Assembly (NCBI GenBank): GCA_020161215.1
Contig: JAIUOM010000034.1
Coordinates: 1 to 33,841, forward strand
DNA: 33,841 nt
Direction of reading: 5' to 3'
DNA from: Pseudomonadota bacterium
GTDB taxonomy: Bacteria > Pseudomonadota > Gammaproteobacteria > Burkholderiales > Burkholderiaceae_C
Shown here: positions 26,596 through 33,841 of the stretch, piece after piece
Layout: each line of letters starts with the position of its first letter
How positions within the stretch are numbered: the stretch's first letter is position 1
The notes under the pieces: generated by a model
Seen by the model: only the letters and a program-made list of their open reading frames with translations
What the model was told of the DNA's origin: nothing
The model's database searches: none
Position numbers and translations under genes: made by a program

Positions 26596-27434
26596 TCGCC
26601 CCGCGCGCAAGTCGGCAAGCGCTGCTGCTGGTGGTGGCCGGGTTGCTGGTGTCGGTGTGGGCGTTTCCGGTGCTGTGGGCGCTGCTGACTTCGTTCAAGA
26701 CCGAGCGCGACGTGCTGGCCTACCCGCCACTGCTGGTGTTCAGCCCGACCTTGACCAACTATCAGGACGTGCTGTGGGGCCCGTCCTCGATCCTGCCCAA
26801 CCTGTGGTCCAGCCTGGTGGTGAGCTGCGCCGCCACGGCGCTGACAATGCTGTTTGCCGTGCCCGCCGCCTACGCGCTGGCGCGCCTGCGCTATCCCGGA
26901 CGGCGCATCAGCGGCTTTTATGTGCTGGCCACGCAGATGCTGCCGCCGGTGGGGCTGGTGATTCCCTACTACCTGGTGCTGCAGCGGGTGGGCTGGCTGG
27001 ACAGCTACAGCGGGCTGGTCACCATCTACCTGACGTTTTCCTTGCCGTTCGCGATCTGGCTGCTGGTGTCGTATTTCGAAGATGTGCCTTATGAGATGGA
27101 AGAAGCCGCGTTGCTGGACCGCGCCGGCCGTCTGCGCGCGCTCTGGTACGTGATCCTGCCGCAGGTGCGCGGCGGCATGGCGGTGACCACGGTGTTTGTG
27201 TTCCTGAACGCCTGGAACGAATTCATGTTCGCGGTGGTGCTGGGTGGCAACCGGGTGCGGCCGGTCACCGTGGCGATGTTCAATTTCATCTCTGTCGAGC
27301 AGACGCAGTGGGCGCGTCTGGCGGCCGGGGCCATGGTGGCCATGGCCCCGGTAATCATCGTCGGGCTGCTGGCGCAGCGCCATATCGTCAAGGGCCTCAC
27401 GGTGGGCGCGGTCAAGGGAGGGGGGCGTCGATGA
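26592..27434 (+). CDS. ABC transporter permease (MalG/UgpE-like)
   Basis: 280 residues with about six transmembrane helices and the EAA loop EEAALLDRAGRLRALW. It is the second channel subunit of the CUT1 importer. Its ATG lies inside the stop of the first permease, and its own stop overlaps the ATPase start, so all three are translationally coupled. The upstream extension of the open frame is out of frame with the first permease and is discarded. Confidence 0.94.
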   Translation: MIAPRASRQALLLVVAGLLVSVWAFPVLWALLTSFKTERDVLAYPPLLVFSPTLTNYQDVLWGPSSILPNLWSSLVVSCAATALTMLFAVPAAYALARLRYPGRRISGFYVLATQMLPPVGLVIPYYLVLQRVGWLDSYSGLVTIYLTFSLPFAIWLLVSYFEDVPYEMEEAALLDRAGRLRALWYVILPQVRGGMAVTTVFVFLNAWNEFMFAVVLGGNRVRPVTVAMFNFISVEQTQWARLAAGAMVAMAPVIIVGLLAQRHIVKGLTVGAVKGGGRR

Positions 27435-28489
27435 GCACAGGCAAGGGCGCGGTGCGGTTCGAGGGCGTGGTCAAGCGCCACGGGCCGACCACGGTGCTGC
27501 ATGGCGTGGATCTGGAGATCCAGGCCGGCGAATTTTTCGTGCTGCTGGGGCCTTCTGGGTCCGGCAAGACCACCACGCTGCGCATCCTGGCCGGCCTGGA
27601 GCCGGTCAGTGGCGGGCGCGTGTTCATTGATGGCGAGGACGTCACCACGGTGGAGCCGGGCGCCCGTGACGTGGCCATGGTGTTTCAGAGCTATGCGCTG
27701 TACCCGCACATGACGGTGGAGCAGAACATCGGCTTTCCGCTGCGCATGGTCGGCACGCCGCGCCAAGCCGTCGAGCAGGCCGTGCGCGACGCCGCCACGC
27801 GCGTCAGCATCGACCATTTGCTCAAACGCCGGCCGGGCCAGTTGTCGGGTGGCCAGCAGCAGCGCGTGGCGTTGGCGCGCGCCATCGTGCGCCAGCCCAG
27901 GTTGTTCTTGCTGGACGAACCGCTGTCCAACCTGGACGCCAAGCTGCGCCTGGAAACGCGCCTGGAACTCAAGCAACTGCAGCGCGCGCTGGGCGTGACC
28001 ACGGTCTATGTCACCCACGACCAGGAGGAAGCCATGACCCTGGCCGATCGCGTGGCCGTGTTCATGGACGGGCGCATCGTGCAAGTGGCCACGCCGCGCG
28101 ACATCTACGGTCGGCCGGCGCAGGTGGCGGTGGCCGGCTTCATCGGCACGCCGCCGATGAATCTGCTGCCGGGTGTGTGGCAGGGCGCCGAAGTGCGGAT
28201 CGACGGCGTGGCGCATCCGGTGCCGGCCCATGCGCCGCAGGCGCGCGAGGTGACCGTAGGTGTGCGCCCGGGTGACTTGCACCCGGGGCCCGTCGGCAGT
28301 GCGGCGCGCGTGAACTACATCGAGGAGCTGGGCGACCACCGCATTCTGGACCTGGATGCGGGCGGCCAACGCCTGAAGCTCAAGACCGACGCTCGCAACG
28401 ACCTGGTCGAGGGCGACACGATCCACGTCGGCTTCGAGCCGGCGGCGGTGCACCTTTTCGACCGCGCCAGCGGCGCCCGCCTGAACTGA
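27431..28489 (+). CDS. ABC transporter ATPase (MalK/UgpC-like)
   Basis: 352 residues. Walker A GPSGSGKTT (40-48), Q-loop Gln86, signature LSGGQQQ (138-144), Walker B FLLDEP (159-164) and switch His196 are all intact. The C-terminal ~110 residues form the regulatory TOBE/OB domain of the CUT1 ATPases (VGVRPGDLHPG and VGFEPAAVHLFD). It powers import by the two permeases and may energise only this system, as its gene is coupled to theirs. The sulfatase gene begins 26 bases later. Confidence 0.95.
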   Translation: MSTGKGAVRFEGVVKRHGPTTVLHGVDLEIQAGEFFVLLGPSGSGKTTTLRILAGLEPVSGGRVFIDGEDVTTVEPGARDVAMVFQSYALYPHMTVEQNIGFPLRMVGTPRQAVEQAVRDAATRVSIDHLLKRRPGQLSGGQQQRVALARAIVRQPRLFLLDEPLSNLDAKLRLETRLELKQLQRALGVTTVYVTHDQEEAMTLADRVAVFMDGRIVQVATPRDIYGRPAQVAVAGFIGTPPMNLLPGVWQGAEVRIDGVAHPVPAHAPQAREVTVGVRPGDLHPGPVGSAARVNYIEELGDHRILDLDAGGQRLKLKTDARNDLVEGDTIHVGFEPAAVHLFDRASGARLN

Positions 28490-28515
28490 ACCCGCTCACC
28501 CACAAGGGAACCACC

Positions 28516-30135
28516 ATGCGCTCCACACGCCCGAACGTCCTGCTGATCCTGAACGACGACATGGGGTATTCCGACATCGGCTGCTACGGCGGCGAGATCG
28601 AGACCCCCCACCTGGACCGCCTGGCTGCGGGCGGACTGCGTTTCTCGCAGTTCTACAACACGGCGCGCTGCAGCCCCTCGCGTGCGTCCTTGCTCACCGG
28701 CCTGCACCCGCACCAGACCGGCATCGGCATCCTGACCTATGACTCGGGACCCGAGGGCTATGCCGGCAACCTGAACCAGCGCTGCGCCACCATTGCCGAG
28801 GTGCTGAAACCCGCGGGTTACCGCAGCTATCTGAGCGGCAAGTGGCATGTGTCGAGCAATCTGGTCGAGCCGACCGACTCGTGGCCGATGCAGCGCGGCT
28901 TTGACGATTTTTTTGGCACCATCATCGGCGCCGGCAGCTTCTATGACCCCAATACGCTGACGCGGCGCAACCAGAACGCTGAGCACGAGGCGCGTGCGCC
29001 GGGCTTTTTCTACACCGACGCCATCAGTGACGAGGCGGTGAAGTTCCTGCGGCAGCACCGCGATGCGCACGCCGACAAGCCCTTCTTTCAGTACGTGGCC
29101 TACACCGCGCCGCACTGGCCGCTGCATGCGCACCCCGAGGACATCGCCAAGTACAAGGGCCGCTTCGACGCCGGCTGGGACCAGCTGCGCGAGCAGCGCC
29201 TGGCGCGCCTGGTGGCCAGCGGTATCCTGGATGCGCAGTGGCAGCTGACGGCGCGCGACCCGCGCCAGCCGCCCTGGACGGAGGCCGAGCACAAGGCCTG
29301 GCTGGCCAACTGCATGGAGGTGTACGCGGCGCAGATCGATCGCATGGACCAGGGCATTGGCCGCATCCTGGCGGCGCTGCAGGACATGGGTCAACTGGAC
29401 GATACGCTGGTGATTTTCCTGTCCGACAACGGCGCCTGCGCCGAGGACATCCCCGAGGGCGTGACGGTGGACGAGTTGGTCAGCAAGCTGATGATCGCCC
29501 GCTCGCACACCCGGGACGGCGCCGTGGTGCGCTTTGGCAACACCCCGGACATTGCCCCCGGCCCCGAAGACACCTACCAGAGCTACGGCCAGGCCTGGGC
29601 CAATCTGTCGAACACGCCGTTCCGGCTGTACAAACACTGGACGCACGAGGGCGGCATTTCCACGCCGCTGATCTTCCACTGGCCGGCCGGCATCGCGCAG
29701 CGTGGCGAGGTCCGCCACACACCGGGCTACTTGCCGGACATCATGGCCACCATTGTCGAGGTGGCGCAGGCGGCCTATCCCGAGCAGCTGGGCGAGCGCG
29801 ACATCCTGCCGCTGGAAGGCCATTCGCTGGCCGGCGCCTTCGCGGCCGACGCGCCCGAGCGCCCGCCCATGTTCTGGGAGCACGAGGGCAACGCCGCCAT
29901 GCGCGACGGCCGCTGGAAGCTGGTGCGCGAGTACCCCAAGGCCTGGGAGCTGTACGACATGCAAGCCGACCGGACCGAACTGCACGACCTGGCCGCCCAG
30001 CAGCCCGAACGCGTGGCCCGCATGGCCGGGCAGTACCAAGCCTGGGCTCAGCGCGCCGGGGTGCTGCCGCGCGATCAGGTGCTGGCGCTGATGCGCAGCC
30101 AGGGCGTGACCCAGGCCTTCTGGGAAGAGGAGTGA
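28516..30135 (+). CDS. Formylglycine-dependent sulfatase, arylsulfatase family, cytoplasmic
   Basis: 539 residues. The N-terminal NVLLILNDDMGYSDIG gives metal-binding D14/D15. The activation motif C52-S-P-S-R is the Cys-type formylglycine site, whose Cys52 must be oxidised to formylglycine. Other conserved parts are GKWH and FLSDNGA. Architecture and length match Pseudomonas aeruginosa AtsA. There is no signal peptide, so it acts in the cytoplasm on an imported sulfate ester. The ATG follows AAGGGA. It is coupled to a formylglycine-generating enzyme whose GTG overlaps its stop codon. Confidence 0.95.
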   Translation: MRSTRPNVLLILNDDMGYSDIGCYGGEIETPHLDRLAAGGLRFSQFYNTARCSPSRASLLTGLHPHQTGIGILTYDSGPEGYAGNLNQRCATIAEVLKPAGYRSYLSGKWHVSSNLVEPTDSWPMQRGFDDFFGTIIGAGSFYDPNTLTRRNQNAEHEARAPGFFYTDAISDEAVKFLRQHRDAHADKPFFQYVAYTAPHWPLHAHPEDIAKYKGRFDAGWDQLREQRLARLVASGILDAQWQLTARDPRQPPWTEAEHKAWLANCMEVYAAQIDRMDQGIGRILAALQDMGQLDDTLVIFLSDNGACAEDIPEGVTVDELVSKLMIARSHTRDGAVVRFGNTPDIAPGPEDTYQSYGQAWANLSNTPFRLYKHWTHEGGISTPLIFHWPAGIAQRGEVRHTPGYLPDIMATIVEVAQAAYPEQLGERDILPLEGHSLAGAFAADAPERPPMFWEHEGNAAMRDGRWKLVREYPKAWELYDMQADRTELHDLAAQQPERVARMAGQYQAWAQRAGVLPRDQVLALMRSQGVTQAFWEEE

Positions 30136-31070
30136 AAGCCTGCTGCACGCCCCAGGCGGTCCGACCGGCCGGCGTGGTGCCGGCGGCGGGGACGGCCAGG
30201 GGCCAAGCGGCGATCGACTGGGTGGCTTTGCCCGGGGGGCGCTTTCTGATGGGCACCGATTCGCGCGAGGGTTTTGCCGAGGACGGCGAGGGTCCGGCGC
30301 GCGAGGTCACGGTGAGCGCCTTCGCGCTGGGGCGCACGGCGGTCACCAATGCCCAGTTTCGCGACTTCGTGCGTGCCACGCGCCATGTCACGCAGGCCGA
30401 GGCGGCCGGGAATTCTTTCGTCTTCTACCTGCAGGTGGCGCCCGAGCTGCGCCAGGCCACGCGCCAGGTGGCGCGCGACGTGCCCTGGTGGCTGCCGGTG
30501 GAGGGCGCCTGCTGGCAGCGGCCCGAGGGGCCGGGCTCGTCGATGCTGGAGCGGCTGGACCACCCGGTGGTGCACATCTCGTGGCACGACGCGCAGGCTT
30601 TCTGTGCCTGGGCTGGCGCGCGGCTGCCGACCGAGGCGGAGTGGGAGTTCGCGGCGCGTGGCGGCCTGGCCGGCCAGCGCTATCCCTGGGGCGACGAGCT
30701 GGTCGACGGTGGGCGCGGCCAGTGCCAGATCTGGCAGGGCGAGTTTCCGGCCCACCCCGCGCCGGGCTGGGCGCCCGGCACCCTGCCGGCGCAAGCCTTG
30801 CCGCCCAACGGCCATGGTTTGCACCACATGGTGGGCAACACCTGGGCCTGGTGCGCCGACTGGTTCAGCCCCGACTACCACCGTGAAACGCCGGCGCTGG
30901 ACCCCGTGCAGTCCAGGATGACCGGGCGGCGCTCGCAGCGCGGCGGCTCGTTCCTGTGCCACGCCTCGTATTGCAATCGCTACCGGGTGGCGGCGCGCGG
31001 CGCCAACACCCCCGACACCAGCACCAGCCACTGCGGCTTTCGCGTGGCGCGCTCGGGGCCACTACAGTAG
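30132..31070 (+). CDS. Formylglycine-generating enzyme (sulfatase maturase, FGE/SUMF1 type)
   Basis: 312 residues. This oxygen- and copper-dependent enzyme converts the sulfatase Cys to formylglycine. The catalytic pair C276 and C281 lies in [15 protein letters not shown], followed by [13 protein letters not shown], which matches human and bacterial FGEs closely. Earlier landmarks are [16 protein letters not shown] and [15 protein letters not shown]. The start is a GTG inside the TGA of the sulfatase (GTGA overlap), with GAAGAGGAG just upstream, so sulfatase and maturase are made in step. The glycerol kinase gene follows after seven bases. Confidence 0.96.
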   Translation: MKACCTPQAVRPAGVVPAAGTARGQAAIDWVALPGGRFLMGTDSREGFAEDGEGPAREVTVSAFALGRTAVTNAQFRDFVRATRHVTQAEAAGNSFVFYLQVAPELRQATRQVARDVPWWLPVEGACWQRPEGPGSSMLERLDHPVVHISWHDAQAFCAWAGARLPTEAEWEFAARGGLAGQRYPWGDELVDGGRGQCQIWQGEFPAHPAPGWAPGTLPAQALPPNGHGLHHMVGNTWAWCADWFSPDYHRETPALDPVQSRMTGRRSQRGGSFLCHASYCNRYRVAARGANTPDTSTSHCGFRVARSGPLQ

Positions 31071-31077
31071 TGCCACC

Positions 31078-32616
<1,539 letters not shown>

Positions 32617-32672
32617 GCGCCGCCGCGCCGGCCTCCGCCGATTCGTCCCGAAAATCGTCGTATCGTTGCGCC

Positions 32673-33841
32673 ATGAGCACCACGCCCCTGCCCACCGACC
32701 GCGCCGCGTTGCTGCAACGCCTGGCCGAACCGCGCCGCTACGACATCGCCATCGTCGGCGGGGGCGCCACCGGCCTGGGCGTGGCGGTGGACGCCGCGCT
32801 GCGCGGCCACAGCGTGCTGCTGGTGGAAGCGCAGGATTTCGCCAAGGGCACCTCGTCGCGCGCCACCAAGCTGGTGCACGGCGGCGTGCGCTACCTGGCC
32901 CAGGGCAACATCCACCTGGTGCGCGAGGCCTTGCGCGAGCGCGTGCACATGCTCGACAGCGCGCCGCACCTGGCCCAGCCGCTGCCTTTCGTGATGCCCT
33001 CGTACCGCCTGTGGGAAACGCCGTTCTATGGCGTCGGCCTGAAGATGTACGACGCGCTGGCCGGGCGCGCCGGGCTTGGGCGCACCGAGTGGCTTGGCGC
33101 GAGCCAGGCGCGCGGCCTGCTGCCTGGCGCCCAGCCGCGGGGGCTGCGCGGCGGCGTCAAGTACTGGGACGGCCAGTTCGACGATGCCCGCCTGGCGCTG
33201 GCGCTGGCACGCACGGCAGCCGCCAAGGGCGCGCTGCTGGTCAACTACTGCCCCGCGCTTGAACTGCTGCATGAAGGCGGCAAGGTCGCCGGCCTGGTCT
33301 GCGAAGACACGGAATCGGGCCGGCGCTTCACGCTGCGCGCCAAGTGCGTGGTCAACGCCACCGGCCCCTGGGTGGACCTGTTCCGCCAGCAGGATGCCGA
33401 GGCCCAGGGCCGTCCCGTCAAGCCCATGGTCGCGCCCAGCCAGGGCGTGCACGTGGTCGTGGACCGCGACTTCCTGCCCAGCGATCACGCCCTGCTCGTG
33501 CCCAAGACGGCCGATGGCCGCGTGCTCTTTGCCGTGCCCTGGCTGGGCAAGGTCATCCTGGGCACCACCGACACCCCGCGCAACGACCTGGCACGCGAGC
33601 CCCTGCCGTTCCCCGAGGAGCTGGACTTCATCCTCACCGAGGCCGGACGCTACCTCACGCGCCAGCCCACGCTGGCCGATGTGCGCAGCATGTGGGTGGG
33701 CCTGCGCCCGCTGGTCAAGCCCCAGGACGACGACGGCGAGAACACCAAGAAGATCAGCCGCGAGCACACGGTCATGTCCAGCCGCACCGGCCTGGTCACC
33801 GTGACGGGCGGCAAATGGACCACCTACCGCGCCATGGCCGA
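32673..33841 (+). CDS. glpD: FAD-dependent glycerol-3-phosphate dehydrogenase, 3' truncated by window end
   Basis: 389 codons are visible of an expected ~500-530; the frame is open to the end of the window. It oxidises sn-glycerol 3-phosphate to dihydroxyacetone phosphate and passes electrons to ubiquinone at the inner membrane. The FAD-binding motif is IAIVGGGATGLG (residues 26-35), followed by the family signature GTSSRATKLVHGGVRYL (59-75). FAVPWLGKVILGTTDTP and the late RSMWVGLRPL are also typical. The ATG giving MSTTPLPTD is the first in frame. It completes the glycerol branch of the operon with glpK. Confidence 0.96.
   Translation, partial: MSTTPLPTDRAALLQRLAEPRRYDIAIVGGGATGLGVAVDAALRGHSVLLVEAQDFAKGTSSRATKLVHGGVRYLAQGNIHLVREALRERVHMLDSAPHLAQPLPFVMPSYRLWETPFYGVGLKMYDALAGRAGLGRTEWLGASQARGLLPGAQPRGLRGGVKYWDGQFDDARLALALARTAAAKGALLVNYCPALELLHEGGKVAGLVCEDTESGRRFTLRAKCVVNATGPWVDLFRQQDAEAQGRPVKPMVAPSQGVHVVVDRDFLPSDHALLVPKTADGRVLFAVPWLGKVILGTTDTPRNDLAREPLPFPEELDFILTEAGRYLTRQPTLADVRSMWVGLRPLVKPQDDDGENTKKISREHTVMSSRTGLVTVTGGKWTTYRAMA

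Noticed and set aside
24163-26610. 815-codon open frame on the minus strand
   Set aside because: Antisense to the binding-protein and permease genes, with low-complexity Gln/His/Arg content and no recognisable domain.
28315-30039. 574-codon open frame on the minus strand
   Set aside because: Antisense shadow of the sulfatase gene, which has clear catalytic motifs.

Overview
This is GC-rich, densely coded DNA with almost no intergenic space. Gene content and order (queA/tgt, recG, a cysteine-type oxyR, ubiA, proC), single 'Bug' solute-binding proteins and two dispersed repeat families point to a beta-proteobacterium of the order Burkholderiales, most likely family Comamonadaceae. This assignment rests on gene content, not on a search. 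I saw no rRNA, tRNA, CRISPR array, transposase or integrase, and no gene-free stretch longer than about 235 bases.

Region 1 (1-9750) is a housekeeping frame with an accessory insert. The two queuosine genes tgt and queA lie on the minus strand but are about 5.3 kb apart. Between them are a NagR/NahR-like LysR regulator, divergent Rieske oxygenase genes (alpha, beta, ferredoxin; salicylate 5-hydroxylase type, no reductase), and three membrane or oxidoreductase genes translationally coupled to queA. recG diverges from queA.

Region 2 (9860-14492, plus strand) holds a secreted class A acid phosphatase lipoprotein, a fluoroacetate/haloacetate dehalogenase-like hydrolase, oxyR, a membrane PAP2 phosphatase overlapping oxyR by one base, and ubiA.

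Region 3 (14503-23020) contains small catabolic modules. The first is an FAD amino-acid-oxidase-like enzyme divergent from a glutamate-type binding protein, followed by a GntR/FCD regulator; a VanR-type operator sits between the divergent promoters. Then come proC, a glyoxalase-like (VOC) gene with a Bug binding protein, and, divergent from those, an unassigned thiamine-diphosphate enzyme with a second GntR/FCD regulator.

Region 4 (23037-33841) is the most interesting. A LacI-type repressor diverges from a tightly packed operon: binding protein, two permeases, ATPase, cytoplasmic arylsulfatase, formylglycine-generating enzyme, glycerol kinase and glycerol-3-phosphate dehydrogenase (cut by the window end). 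The order suggests import of a sulfated glycerol-containing compound, intracellular desulfation by a co-encoded, self-matured sulfatase, and entry of glycerol into glycolysis. Two LacI-type operators lie in the promoter region.

Two short palindromic repeat families recur across the window, several times inside reading frames: in recG, glpK, the VOC gene and the end of the dioxygenase alpha gene. They have been absorbed as in-frame peptide insertions or tails.
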